Below are positions 33,529 through 46,203 of a DNA stretch of 64,000 nucleotides, one piece after another. The position numbers and the translations under genes are program-made. Within the stretch, counting starts at the first letter, position 1. Every line of letters starts with the position of its first letter. The DNA lies in NCBI RefSeq assembly GCF_910592395.1, contig NC_088313.1, positions 13,720,437 through 13,784,436 of the forward strand, in the 5' to 3' direction. The notes beneath the pieces were generated by a model. That model saw nothing but the letters and a program-made list of their open reading frames with translations. It searched no databases and was not told the origin of the DNA. This DNA is from Lineus longissimus (lineage: Eukaryota > Nemertea > Pilidiophora > Heteronemertea > Lineidae).

Positions 33529-35351
33529 TTGTCGTCAAATCTCGCAAAAGGTTTTACACTAGGGCTAGGTGTAGACACTAGCTCACTAAGGTTGATAAGG
33601 TTAATGTGTACTTTTAACTATCGCACGTGTGATAACACTTTTCAACATCTCTTCTGAAAATATGATTGGTTCGCCAACAACTTGAAAACCCTCTTCGCTC
33701 AGGTGGCCAATTACGCGATAGCACCATCACAGAATAGGATTTTACAGGAATGAGCTGACTCGGACCGGATTACCAATACTTTGATAATGAAAACCCTCGA
33801 CAAATTGAAATAGAAGCGGAGAGATTCGTCTTGGGGAATCGTTTGTGTATACACAGTGCTTCAAAATTAACTCGGATCTCTTCATCTTTATCTTCAGACG
33901 TTTGTAGTAATCTTTTAATCGTTTACGGTCCTGGGTTCCCGGGATACTAGACTGTGTACTTGTGTTCTAAAGGAAATAAAAAAGTATGATTGCATTACTT
34001 TTGGACCAGCTGCCCGAGGCGAAACCTCATTTTCCATTTGATCCAACTTGAAATTGGGTGCTCGCCAAAGTCGCCAAATCCACCCATTGATCGATAAGTC
34101 ATTTTGATGGATGTATTGCCGAATTTAGAAAGTAACGTATCATGTAGAGTTATAACACACTGATAGTAGGGTACCGTCAACATAGACATGGTGATATTTG
34201 CATCCCACACATGACTGAGAAGTTCGGTTCAAACAATCTTAAAGCAGATTTCCTTCGAACGAACAATGCCCCAGTCGGTATAAAAGCAACTGATGCATCA
34301 TCAAGTCACACACCAGTTTCTAAATGGAACCTATTCGTTCATAAATATTCATCAGGCCGTCCAAACTGCGACCCGCGCTGATCCTTTAAACAGGAAATGA
34401 GAAGGTAGAGTTTCTTGGGCAGTGAAAGTATGAAAAGTAGGCTAAGAGCGAAATCCCCTCATGTAAAGTTTTGTCAACCCAGCCATATTGCTGGGCTTAA
34501 GCAGTTCGAAGCCTAGTTTTACTGACAGGATGGCGAAATAAGGCAAACATGGGTATGTCATTTTGTGGGCTTACCGAATATTAATTGAGAAACATTTGCG
34601 GCGATATCAAGGATTTCGCATGATCAGCGATTCAGCTTACTTTTTACATATTCTTTGGCGCTGAAAATGAACCTTCACCTTTCCTTTTTAAGAGATCAGT
34701 TGGCTAGATGCAGCCTGATGAACATGTGGAATAGCTCTAGGGGCCGCAATCGGGTTCCATCCAGAAATTCACGTATGACTTGTTGATGCAACACTTGCTT
34801 TGATAGCGACTGATGCCCGGGAAGGGCTCGTAAGAAATTCGCAATGCATGTACATATAACACAAGCGTTAGCTAAAATGAGCGGTGGCTCCTGTTTTATT
34901 GCTAGTGCCGAAACACTTCTAAAACTCTAATAGTTTATTCACTCTTATGTAAAGGAAATATTCTTAAGTAGGACAAGAAAGAATGATTTTCGATATCGAC
35001 ACACAAGTATGTGTCGGCCAGGTCCCATGAGCCCCATCCGATAAGCGCCAAAATCGTGCATGGGATGATAATAGGTACATTTAGTAAATTCTCCGGGGAC
35101 ATTACTTACGGACCACGCAGTAAAGCGACTGCTTAATTGGTTGTAGCAGCCCAAATGGCCAACTCAAGTCGATACAAAGCATCTTTCCTCTTCAAGGTGT
35201 ATATAACGTACAATGAAATCGAATGCCAACCTTACCATTGGGGACAGTTATTTCTGGTAATGGTGATTTCGCTGGTGCTTGTCGCCAACGCAACGTTGTG
35301 GGAGGATGCGCCCCGAGATTAGCGAAGAGCGGTGTAAACAGATCAAACAAT
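33529..35351. other. Unassigned DNA
   Basis: A minus-strand frame at 33995-34210 (71 codons) has protein-like composition near GFGDFGEHPISSWIKWK but no family or splice sites I trust. Nothing else. Confidence 0.3.
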
Positions 35352-35561
35352 AGGGCCGTTACCAAACCAAACCGGGCCAGACCAGATCATATCACATCGC
35401 TGGCGACGTCATGAAATACGTGAGTCTTGTAATGCCGAAAGTATATACATGTACATCGCAAAAAGACCAGACCAGGTCACACTCGAGCACGTTTACACGG
35501 CAGACCAATGTGGACTGATCCGGATCGATCTATATCAGTTTGATCCCGTGTAAACGGCCCT
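35352..35561. mobile_element. 210-bp MITE, AGGGCCGTT termini
   Basis: Left AGGGCCGTTA, right TAAACGGCCCT, near-reverse complements over 11 bp. Inside are two AGACCAGACCAG-type blocks (AGACCAGATCATATC and AGACCAGACCAGG) and GGATCGATC. Non-coding. Confidence 0.45.
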
Positions 35562-36177
35562 TCCGTTACCGACTGAAACATTTTCGTAGCCTATTACCAT
35601 TAGGCACCACGGGTGGCGCGAAAGCGGCCACAGTCGACTCAGGATTTACTCTTTCTCCTAACGAACACCGGCGTCGCTCTTCTAGGAAAACACTCAATTG
35701 ACGGGAGTTATCCCGGAAAATATCTCCTGACTTCCGAGGGAGATAATGAAAGAGTGAGCCTTCTAGTCTTAATATCGAGTACAATGACACCTTAGTCGCT
35801 ATCACGAGAGAAGCACGCACCATTCCCACGTGAAGGTAGCTCCTTGCCTTAAAGCGACAACTGAGCACCCTCGTCTCTCCGTGAGACAGGGAAAGCCCAT
35901 CGTGGTAATGAACAAAAGAGAAAGAATTATATTTCAATGCATGTGCATGTATTAGGGGCGAAATTCATCCATTTGAGAATTGAGAAAATCACACACCAAT
36001 AGCAAAATACATGTACAAGTACCGTCGCACCAAAATAAGAGCTGACGAGCAGACAGACAATGCTTCAAGAAACTGCAACCAACCCGGAGAATCCTAAACT
36101 CCACCAGACAGGAAACTACGCCGTTCCTGAGTTCTCCGTCCTCGTATATAGTACCGTGATTTGGTGACAACCTGCTC
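35562..36177. other. Unassigned DNA
   Basis: A 123-codon minus-strand frame (35566-35937) has no domain and overlaps a plus-strand frame; not called. Confidence 0.35.
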
Positions 36178-36419
36178 AGACTCCCTTGTTTTTATATTCA
36201 GATATTCGAATTCAGTTCTTATTTCATACTTATGCATTCGGATATGGGGCTCTTTGGAACCACATGGTCGAAGTCTCACATTAAAATCTCCGTCCGGTAG
36301 ACTCCCTTGTTATATTCAGATATCCGAATTCAGTTCTTATTTCATACTTATGCATTCGGATATGGGGCTCTTTAGGACCACATGGTCAAAGTCTCACATT
36401 AAAATCTCCGTCCGGTAGG
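36178..36419 (+). repeat. Tandem duplication of ~120 bp
   Basis: Two copies (36178-36300 and 36301-36419) sharing ACTCCCTTGTT, ATATTCAGATAT, CGAATTCAGTTCTTATTTCA, TCTCACATTAAAATCTCCGT. The first is 4 bp longer in a T run; otherwise only a handful of substitutions. The overlapping 85-codon frame is produced by the duplication. Confidence 0.9.
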
Positions 36420-37138
36420 CTGAATTATGTACAAATGTACAAATGGGTTGCTTGTTGTATGGTCTCGCGCTTATATTTGCTATTCAGGAATATGGTGCTC
36501 GAACGCTGTTGAGCAGGCCCAGTATTTCTAGATTCGAATGCAAACATCAGCTCGGTACGTAAGCATCCATGCCATGCAGTATGCCGGGAGAGAGCCGTTT
36601 TTTTCGGAGGAACGATGGAGGGACTTGGTAGTAAGGAACAGGAGATCCTCGGAACCGCGTATGTTTTTGCCGTAAAATAATGAGTTAAGGATTTTGATAC
36701 TCCAGTGTGATAATATGTATTGTCTATATCATGATATGTAGATCTGAGGCATAAGAGAAATAACTCCAACTAATCCCAAAAGAACATGACAATACTATAA
36801 TTGGGGTCATGACGTCTTACTATTATCATAACAGTGAAGATGATATAAGCAGGTAACAAAGTGTCTTTAAGAAAACACGTGTATTAAGATATTTCTAGTA
36901 TGTCACGTCAGTAAGCACAATACGAGTGACCTTTCAAAAATAGAACGGTTAATTACAAAGAGAGGAGACTAGCTCAGCTACTAGCTAATACAATCACTTT
37001 GGATTCGTTACTGAATGGCTCAAATAGCTTTCCGATCGACAATTGGGGCTGCTAAGACAGATAAAGATCGAAAGGGCAAATGGCCAACGGGGTGATTATC
37101 GTCGATGCTAAGGTGTGTATTAGTACCATGCTATGATG
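36420..37138. other. Unassigned DNA
   Basis: No gene or delimited repeat recognised. Confidence 0.35.
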
Positions 37139-37184
37139 CCGATTTGTGATGAATTTATATCCCGATTTGTGAGGAATTTATATC
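37139..37184 (+). repeat. 23-bp tandem duplication
   Basis: CCGATTTGTGATGAATTTAT plus ATC is repeated with one difference (GATG versus GAGG). Confidence 0.85.
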
Positions 37185-37208
37185 GAAAGAGCAATGGCCT
37201 ATAGCCTA

Positions 37209-37345
37209 CATAACTTTCGGGTGACTGGAGGGCCTAAAAGTTGCATAAAAATGAAATGGCCTACACGTAGCCTTGGCCATTCGGGGCCAATAGCGGCCAA
37301 TAGCGGCCAAATCAGGCAGGGACGGAACGACGTCATCAAATATAT
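37209..37345 (+). repeat. GGCCAATTCAAGCAGG repeat, copy 2
   Basis: CGGGTGACTGGAGGGCCTAAA, then ATGAAATGGCC, then AATAGCGGCCAAATCAGGCA, GGAACGACGTCATCA. Same block order as 56547-56700 and, inverted, 20480-20640. A short GGCCAATAGC duplication (37288, 37298) is private to this copy. Confidence 0.6.
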
Positions 37346-39006
37346 AAAAATACAAAAATATTTTCTTTTGAGATTCTCCAGTTTCAACGATCAAAGAACT
37401 GTCTTGAAAATTAAAGAACCGATTGAAATACCTGTAATGCACATATAATGGTCGTTTGATCCCTTTAAAAGGTTAAATTTGGATACAAAATACAATATGT
37501 AGGTTGTCGGTTTTCCGTTGACGTCATGTTCCTGCGTGGCCTTTCCGTATATTTCTTAGTAATTATTAAAGTTTGCAGTCGCAGATCGGCCTTTGCATGT
37601 TTTCATTTTAGATTTGGTAGACATTGACAACAGATTTTAGGATTCAGGACGGGGAAGTAAGGAAAAACAAAATGACGACTTTGGCACAGGAACCATTTTC
37701 GAGATACTCCCCTCCAGCGTGATCTTAAGGATACGTCGTATACTTCGGTTGATAATAGCGACTGACCGTAAGGAAACCGTCCTCCTAATTGAATTTGTCG
37801 CTTCGGGTCATATTCCATTAGGACTCCTTGGGTTACACTTTGAACATTTTCTCTTGCCCTCTTGGGATATTACTGCCTATTAGTGGCCTTTTCGCAATCG
37901 GAGTTAGAAAAAGTGCACAAGAAACTAATAACAAACCGCTGTTTTTAGAAACCCCATAACACGATGGACGATGTACTTAGGGCGGTAAGAAGGTCGCGCG
38001 GTGAAAAGTTATCCACATACGGGGTGACCAAAAAGGAATGAAAATGATGTAAGGCAATTATCCATCGTCGAAAAGTTAGAGGTATAAAAAAACTTATAAA
38101 AATTATCCATTTGCTGTAGAGGGCATTAGGGAAGTATGAAAGTGATGGACTGACGAATATGGATTCGACGTCAACATTGGACGTCTCCTCAGGTTTAAGT
38201 CGGTGGTCTGATGGATGCAGACGTCATTACTGGGCATCGTTCCCCGTTTTCGCCATCTTGACACCGAACCCAAGGCTTTGACATCACTACGCCTTTTACG
38301 TTGTTCGCTCCACCAGCAATTCTAGTATCATGATGGGGCTCATGTTGGAATCGGAACTAGTTTCAGACAACAGTGTTGCTTCTTATTGTGATAGGATTAC
38401 AGTGTTGCAGACATCATAATCAGCTTCCCTTCTGTACAGCTGTTATCAGCTACTTAAGTTTAAGACCCTATACCTTGCAAGGTAACAAGTCGGTCTATTT
38501 GATCCAATATATGCTGTAATACCACCACGCCTCGAGCCTCCCTCACATCGCTCGTCCATAGATTTCATAGACAAAGTTTAGCGATTCAAATAAAGGAATT
38601 ACCCTCATTGTGTATGCAAGGCCATCAACAGGCAACAGACATAGATGTTTCCCCGGGGCAAAATAAACTACTCTGGCTGCTAGGTAATGAGCCTGGAACT
38701 GGCGTTGAGAGCGAAATGTCTTTATGAAGTAGGTGCGTCCAACCGAGCATTTTGAAACATCAGATTCTCGATAACAATGAACTACCCCTCACAGTCATGT
38801 ACTACCTGCATGCCCCAACTGTGCCTCGTGTTAGTTAGACAACCATAACCACTTGGGTTGATGCGAAATATGGAAGAAGTGAAAAGCAGTCAAAAACACC
38901 GTGTTTTGGAACAGAAATTGAAACCTCACTGTCGATATTGGTTGCCTCACCAAATACCACTCGGGCGGAGCTGTAGTTTCGCTCAAAACCTCAGCTGCCC
39001 CACTCC
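37346..39006. other. Unassigned DNA
   Basis: No gene or delimited repeat recognised. Confidence 0.35.
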
Positions 39007-39172
39007 TGGGCCAGGTTGTTCAAAACCACAAAAGTCACGTTATCCCTAACGGTTATGTTAAATATCCTTAGGGACATAATCTCTTCCAGTTAATCCCTTT
39101 GAAATTTTCACGTTAAGACTTAACGTCTCCGTTAAAGCTACGTGCAACGTGTTTTTGAACAACCCAGCCCTG
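39007..39172. mobile_element. 166-bp MITE with GGTTGTTCAAAA termini
   Basis: Left TGGGCCAGGTTGTTCAAAAC; right end reverse-complements to AGGGCTGGGTTGTTCAAAAA. The interior is also self-complementary (AAGTCACGTTA... TAACGGTTATGTTA ... TTAACGTCTCCGTTA). Non-coding fold-back type. Confidence 0.65.
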
Positions 39173-40162
39173 CACATTACCTCAGGCGGCTCCCGAAAGA
39201 GTTATGGATTGGGCTACCAATACCAGCAGTTGAAAGCGGTTGTTGTGAGATCTTTATTTAAGGGCATTGGTTTCTGTGGGTATGCCTCTTAATAATAGGA
39301 TTTGATGAATTCTCCGGAGGACTCGATTGACAATCACACCGGGTCTCTCCTCATTCTCTCAACTGAAATCAAAATTTGAACAAAGGTGCTAAAAATACAA
39401 ACTTGCTCATTGCTTCTTCTTCACTCAAACCCTAATTCGAGCGCCTTCCCTGTTTAATCAGACATTATCCGCCTTGGTGATCATTCTTACAGATGATGCC
39501 TTCCAAGATTTTCAACAATTACAATGAATAATCGGTATCTTATTCAAATTTCAGTTCCTCTGCGACGCCATGCAACAAGCTATTCATTACCAATTTGAAT
39601 TCTAAAGACAGTTTTACGTGACAAAACACCTTGTTGAGATCATCTAATGCAAGTCATTTCTTACTTTTCTCTTCATCTTACTGGAAGTGTTCGTTACACG
39701 CGATGAGTCGCTAATAAAAGTAACATCTATTACCAGGAAAGCAGTCTAGGTTTGGTTTGTTTTTTGTGTTTGTAGGGGATGGGGTGTGGTGGGGTGGGGG
39801 CTGGGTCGGTTGTGAGTGCTTGAATCAGCATTGTCATCGGAAAGAAAGAGACTGATAGTTCGTATAGGCAATTAAGCAGCTTTGAAATAAGAAGCCCCTG
39901 TACCCATGGTGCCCCTCACAACGCCAACACGCCTTTGATATTTGAAATGCGCATACGGGCGACGAAACCAACGACTGACGCAAAGCGTCGGGATCACGGT
40001 GCCCATTGTGTAAGGACTTATACTTCGACGCAAACAGTATCTGTCATTCTGTCACCATCACTGTCGTCCCTTCCAACAGAGTCTTTCAAATGAATTATTA
40101 GAAAGTCTCTGCTTCCAATATGCACACCGTTCAAGACAAAGGGCTTACCGGGCCACGGCCTT
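39173..40162. other. Unassigned DNA
   Basis: A G-rich block GGGATGGGGTGTGGTGGGGT near 39776-39800 is the only notable composition. No gene. Confidence 0.35.
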
Positions 40163-40381
40163 CTTAAAGGGACTCTGTTGGCAGCAGCTAGGTAAGCAAG
40201 ATAAAGTTACACAACGTCGCCAATAGGGGGTCACTCCCATCTCAAAGTATACGTCAAAACTATTCACGCCTGTACGCAAAATATATATTTAGTCGTGAAA
40301 CATACAGGATCAAGTGCCCTTTTACTGGCATATTAGTCACCCGAAGAAGGCGAATTTAACACCCCTGTCCCTGCCTAGACC
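40163..40381 (+). mobile_element. CTTAAAGGGAC MITE, copy d
   Basis: Starts CTTAAAGGGACTCTGTTGGC and ends CCTGTCCCTGCCTAGACC. The interior GATAAAGTTACACAACGTCG and ATTAGTCACCCGAAGAAGG match copies b and c. It lies ~21 kb from the others. Confidence 0.7.
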
Positions 40382-42819
40382 ACAAACACTTGAGCTTGAT
40401 ATCACCGACCTGTATCAAACATTAAATAAATATGCTGCAGCCGTCGGCGGGACGTTGTTTCCATGGTAACCATTTCATCGCAATTTGAATTCAAAGATGC
40501 GATCCATCCAAAGAAACTGCTTTGCTCCATCCTCGGGGAGATCATAGACGTCTTGTACTGCCCCAGGTTCGGTTTATGGCGTTAACGAGCTTATTTGCTG
40601 GGTGTGTTATTTCAAGAGATAGAAATAATGTATGTACCGATGGCTTACTCCGACATACTGTGTTAATGACGGGGATGATGGCGATTATGATGTAGGCTTT
40701 GGGTAGAGACGTGTCAGTGGTTGGTTAAAAAAAGAGAGTCTAATGCCTTAAAGTGAATGAATGAAAGATATATTTTTTATCCACCCTTTCCGTGGGCATC
40801 CCCGAGAAATGCCTGTCTAGGCTTTTCAAGAGACCATAACGCAGTAGTGTGGCGTCAGACGCCATCCATCACCCGGTTTAGTGAATAAAAAACTTCCTTG
40901 GTGGGAGATGGGAGTGTTTGATATTGACCGCTAACTGTCCAATTATAGCTTCATGCACAGTTCTTGAGAATTTCTCTTGCAACTTCGTCCCCGCTGGAGC
41001 ATGCGAAAATTGACACCATTTTGTCTGACATACACAAGAGGCGAGGGGTTTAGAGTATTCGTGACTCCGAATAAACCGCTCTTTCGCTTTCCTCCTCAGG
41101 GACAGAAAGCGAGGCAGAAGTTCAATAATCAGCAATGAGCCAAAGTTGTCATCGGCCGCCACGTTTAAGAATAAATAAATGTAAATTCTTATATAGCGCT
41201 TTTTATAATGTGTATAACATTCTAGTTATAGCGCTTTCCAGGTTGACAAAAATTGAAGCATGCGAGAAAACATCCTGGACGTTCTATGCTGCATCGTCAG
41301 CGCTCTGCAGGGGCTGGAAACGGGAGAGGGGGGGGGGTCTCTACTTTCCCGACCCTTGTCGGAAGCGTCGCCAACCAACTGATCCAGCTAACGTCGCTAC
41401 TACCAATGGGACGATTCTCATCAGAACTCGCCATCCCTCACCCATGCTACTAAAAATAAATAAACCATCTGAGCGAGATTAATCTCAGTGGTACGAGTTC
41501 ATTTGAAGTTCATCATTACATATTAATTCGGATAGGAGGTACGGCGGCCTTGAAAGAAGTTGCTACCCCGGTATGGATCAGATCTACCCTGGTATGGATA
41601 AGATCATAGGACATTATAAAACAGACAGAGTGTATTAGATACACATATTGTACTATATGGTTTCAGGTATGCCTCCTGGCTACCATTGTATCAAAACTAA
41701 GGTTGAAATTAAAAAATTTACTGGACCAAGGACGCATTTTTTCGAGCCACCTATTATACTGCACGCTTCGATAGGCAGATTTCGCAAGCCCAACAAAACT
41801 TGATATTATTATGGTATCCATCTACACAACGGCACTGTTGTTGAAATATTGATATTCAGAGAGCGTATTTTTGAAGCAATAGTTTTGCAATGACCTGTTC
41901 AAGAAAAGTGCCGCCATCTTGAAAACCACGACAACTGTCACAGTCAGACCGGATTGATACTCGAATACATGTATGAAGCTTGATCACTTTGGTCTCAAGC
42001 CACTATTTAATGACAGAAGTATCATAAAGCCAACAATGACAGTTGACAAACAAAAGCCGTCCCGTGCCAGACAATAGGCTCGCAAAACAAACACTACCCA
42101 AAGTTATTACGGCGTTACCATGCCAACTGTCATCTGCTGTAACAGCCGGTCTATTCATCCAGATCAACCTCATCATCCCCTGAAGGATTCGCATGGACGG
42201 TAAGGGCACATGGTTGACATTTTCCGCGGTGTTAGCTGTTTGGGTATAGGTCTCAGTACACAATCAAATCTGCTATATAGGGTCCGTGTACATTTTGTGT
42301 GCATACATTTTCGTGATTTATAACAAAATCAATGCTGCGATTTTCATCTAACTTTGCAGAAGTGTAGTCCTATATCTTGTCAATGTTATAAGTGAACTTT
42401 AGAAAGTTCCAACGATTCTCAATTGTTTTATTAGCGTTTTCGTGAGACATGCCAGAATATCACACGATGCGGGGGCCGTGTTTACCGCCTGTGAGAGAAT
42501 ATCTTTCCGACCCTGTAAAATCTAGAAAAGGAGTTCCTATTTCAAAAGCGAGCTGAATCGTGTTAGTATATATCAATCAAAATAAAAAAAGCCTAGAATA
42601 ATGTTTGCAAACCAAATTACTAACATGCCAGACAGTATTTAGGCATGACAGGGCTTTTTTAAAATTACATCACACTTGTCCCATGGTACCACTGAACAGT
42701 GAATAGTGATCTCAGCCGTACACGCTCGGCAACTTGAGTAGGCTACTTGTTAACGTTTTTTATTGCATATGATGCGACCTAGAGTTCATCGATGGTTCGC
42801 CGCTCTTACTCAATCATGG
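40382..42819. other. Unassigned DNA
   Basis: Includes the TATAGCGCTTT repeat fragment at 41175-41245, and ATAAATAAACCATCTG. The 115-codon frame at 41135-41482 overlaps this repeat and is not called. Confidence 0.35.
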
Positions 42820-43015
42820 GTAAGAAAATAGAAATGCAGTTATACACAATGTCGTAGTGCAGTCATCATGCATGCAACTCTGCTGACACTTGGTAGACAT
42901 AGTATTCGTAAATCTGTCTACACAATGTTGAAATTAGTACACTCGGTCCAAATTTACGCATTTGGAAATTTTCAAATATCAAGTTGTTTGCTGATTAGTT
43001 TGAGCCTTTTGACGT
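42820..43015 (+). repeat. Dispersed GGAAAATAGAAATGCAG repeat, copy 4
   Basis: CATGGGTAAGAAAATAGAAATG followed by CAGTTATACACAATG, TCATGCATGCAACTCTGC, then GTATTCGTAAATCTGTCTAC. The last block matches copy 2 (GTATTTGTAAATCCTGTCTA), so the similarity extends beyond the core. Confidence 0.55.
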
Positions 43016-44297
43016 TACGGACGGAGTAGCCCACCTCTTTTTTCCAAAGTAAAGTTTTTGCAAAACGGGCCAAATTCCTTTTTGACGTGCCGCAGACTGT
43101 TTAACTTAGTTTAACTTCTATATCTCAACCCCTTTACCTGTCAAACCTTGATGGACTATGTTGAAACGTCTGCCACTATTGTAAGTTTTGATGATATTTT
43201 TCTCTGTACTTTTGAATAAATGGAGAATAAATGAAATGAATTGAATTGATTGTTCAGAATGTTCAGAGGGTGTTGTATGCAAATTTAACTTAACATCATT
43301 GACGTAGCACTCAGCAACTTGAACGGTTGATTAGCTCTCTTTTACGTTTGCAACCGTGAACATTCATCTGTCACGTTGAGACTATAACCTTTTCATCTGC
43401 AACGCCAAAATCATGATTAAAATAAAAGTCATACGAGCTGTGTACAAGATCACCGCACTTTAAGACATCGAAGTGAAAGGCAGAAAGAGCGTCAAACTCT
43501 GCAACAATTTGAATGAAATATGCATACCATGTCTCAGAAATAACGAAAACTCAAGCTTTTCTCTCGCGTGACATATTGCCTATCACGGAACTAGTGAAAG
43601 TAACAATTCTGATATAACGCTAACAGGAATGAATCGTTTCTCCTTAATATATAATGCAAGTAAATTTTCGGGACGTCTGACTTTTGGAATACAAATAGCG
43701 AGCGTGTGCACTCTCGGTAGCGAGCGTGTACACTCTCGGTTACAAGCGAACTACAGTTAATTTTTCTTTTTGCACTCGAAAAGCATCTGCTGGATGTCAC
43801 GGCTGAAAGCACGTTACTAAGTTTTAGTTCTTTATGATGAGAATTATAGCGCAATACATCCGTGCTAAAGGTAATCGCTGTTACAACTACGATTTTAAAG
43901 TAATGCACGAATTTTTCAAATTTTTCAGATTTTAATACCTTTATTACCTGTAGATCATGGATTGAAAAAAAACCAAGAATGATATTTCGCTTGAAATATT
44001 TTTCACGAGTATTTTTTCTTCGCCGACAATCAATACGAAAATTGCAATGCTGGCAGCAGGAAGTGTAGAAGAAAAAGAGGTGAAGAACTCAGCAAATTGT
44101 GATTTCTTCAACTTTCAATTAATTAAAACTGTACTAATAACTTTACACGGATTTGAACATCAGATTTAAGCTGTTTTTAGAATTAAAAATTACCCTTCTC
44201 ACACTCTACTAGGTAACTCTTAGGATTTTCAAGTCAAAGTATCGAGATCTGGGGTAAATCGGCTTCCATGATAGATGAAACCTGTGTCCTGGGAGTG
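43016..44297. other. Unassigned DNA with a 22-bp duplication
   Basis: TAGCGAGCGTGT(G/A)CACTCTCGG repeats at 43696-43717 and 43718-43739 with one mismatch. No gene. Confidence 0.5.
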
Positions 44298-44355
44298 ATG
44301 AATGAACAGTACTGTTATGTCTTAAATGACATACAGTAACAGTACTGTGCATTCG
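44298..44355. repeat. Long hairpin
   Basis: CAGTACTGTTA and TAACAGTACTG are exact reverse complements. Inside them TGTC and GACA also pair around TTAAAT, with a TACAG bulge on the right arm. The CAGTACTG arm is itself palindromic. Confidence 0.7.
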
Positions 44356-45555
44356 TTAATCCAAGGACACTGAGTGCACTCACTATCAATTATTCGCAAG
44401 GCATATCAGCGCACAGCTGTATATGGTTGATTCGACTGTGAAATGGTCAACAGTCCGCAGGCAAATATTCTCAAGACACGTTCACTCTAGCGGAGCAAAA
44501 TGATTATTGCGTCTTGTGCAGACTTGCTGATAATAGAAGGGTCATTGTCTGTTACAAATGGTTCAGGAATTGCGTGCAAAGTCGGCGGAAGACGCGGCCG
44601 GAGGGTTGGAGATGAGGAAATGGAAACCCTGGTAGAGATACCGGCGTCTCTTCTACGAAGTGCACCGAAGGTCAAGTGGCAGGGTATAAATAGTAGAAAG
44701 AAGTGCCTCTCAACCTTTTGACGAAACACTTGATGAAAAAAGTGAAAGCTATGGTTGGGGTCAGTGGCCGCATTGCTCAGACTCTCTGCCCGTCTATTTA
44801 TATAGGGACGCATTATATACAGGTTGTCCATGCCTATAACGTCTTCGGATGACATTGCAATGAGGCCCGATGGGTAATATAATGGTGGTTCTTGAATAAT
44901 CATATGAAACCGGGCAAGACTAGGCCTAGAGGCCGGAGTTTACTACAAAGATTTCTTGAGTATTCACACTCACTCCTGGTGATACCCCTTTGTGTGCCTT
45001 ATTATTATGTATGCTACATCTTCAGTTGTACAAGAAGGTGTAGACGACGTTATAGGCAAGGATAACCTGTATTTCGGGGCACGACATTCTTCGACCATGG
45101 GTTGAACGGCGAAATGAAACTCAAGTCCCGATGGTCCATTATTACCTAGAATTGACTGCAAGTAAGTCCAATTTTATAATATCATACTAAAACAGCTACA
45201 GTCTGTACTCTATTAATCATGCTTCTTTAAGTACAGTCATGCGTTTTCCAATTCCAGGTTTATTTTTAACGACCATACATGACGGAGCAACTCGCCGTAG
45301 AATGATATCGACGCAAATTTATTTACGAGATCTCTTTTGAAAAGGATATCGACCAGTCATTTGCATGAACGCAGTTTAATTAACCACAAATCAACTCAAC
45401 GAACGTAATAATGGGGTTTTCCTTACACCTCGCGAGCTTCTGTTCAATCTCCCGCCGTCGAGTGAAACCACAAATGAAAATGGGTGCATGACTTATTACA
45501 ACGTTCACTAAGCTAATGTGAAACGAAATTAATGAACAATTATCGGTTATCAATA
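44356..45555. other. Unassigned DNA
   Basis: The 138-codon minus-strand frame at 44487-44903 has no recognisable domain, lacks splice context and overlaps a plus-strand frame. Confidence 0.35.
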
Positions 45556-45598
45556 GGTTTCGAACCTGCGGCTCATTAGTGATTAAATGATGCGCTAA
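45556..45598 (-). mobile_element. Degenerate tRNA-derived SINE head
   Basis: Minus strand: A-box-like TTAGCGCATCA (45598-45588) then CACTAATGAGCCGCA and an exact B box GGTTCGAAACC (45566-45556). Spacing is a few bases shorter than in a real tRNA and no acceptor stem pairs, so a SINE head rather than a functional tRNA gene. Confidence 0.45.
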
Positions 45599-46059
45599 TT
45601 ACGTCCGTACGTACATAAGAAGTTGACGCTGGTGCTTTGCAGTGCATTGTGAAAGCACATTTCTCAGAATACCTTTCAAGGTTCTCGAACTCCTCTACAA
45701 TTGTGATAAAGTTGACCGGCAGGTGTCCTGGCCATTGATACCCGACTCTTTGATAACGAAACCAAAGGCAGACGGCAATCAACTGAGGACGCGACCTTAT
45801 GACATCAGATTAGCGTTTCAATGTCAATATAGGCAAATAAGACTCATATGATATTCTCGTTTTTACATTGTACGAATACACGAAGAGTCCTCAGCTAACC
45901 CCCCCCCCCCCCTCCCCTCTCTCTCCTATTCTCTCGTCTCGAATTGTAGAGTTAGCCTTGTCACAGACTCACATCGTCAGCTAAATAGACGACAAGGTCA
46001 CAAGGCAGTGATTACTGATACGATCATCAGTAATCCATATGCCAAATGGAAATCAATGC

Positions 46060-46203
46060 AATTGATCTTACAACGAAACGCCCTGCGCAAGATCGACCAA
46101 GGTGAGGTCGCTTGATACCCTCCAAAAAAATAATCGCTTGCTCTCTGAAGGACAGCAATTATCAGTCCCAAGGGTGTCCTCGACAGGGAGGTTCTACTCT
46201 TTC
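46060..46203 (-). mobile_element. Decayed DNA-transposon end family, copy 3
   Basis: Contains GATCGACCAAGGTGAGGTCG and ends AGTCCCAAGGGTGTCCTCG then ACAGGGAGGTTCTACTC, matching the right end of 19340-19613. Confidence 0.45.

Noticed and set aside
36161-36418. 85-codon frame with an internal repeat
   Set aside because: Explained by the ~120-bp tandem duplication of non-coding DNA.
44487-44903. 138-codon minus-strand frame
   Set aside because: No domain, no splice sites, low-complexity Ser/Arg stretches and an overlapping frame on the other strand.
45556-45598. Possible functional tRNA gene
   Set aside because: Good B box, but the acceptor and anticodon stems do not pair and box spacing is short; treated as a SINE head.
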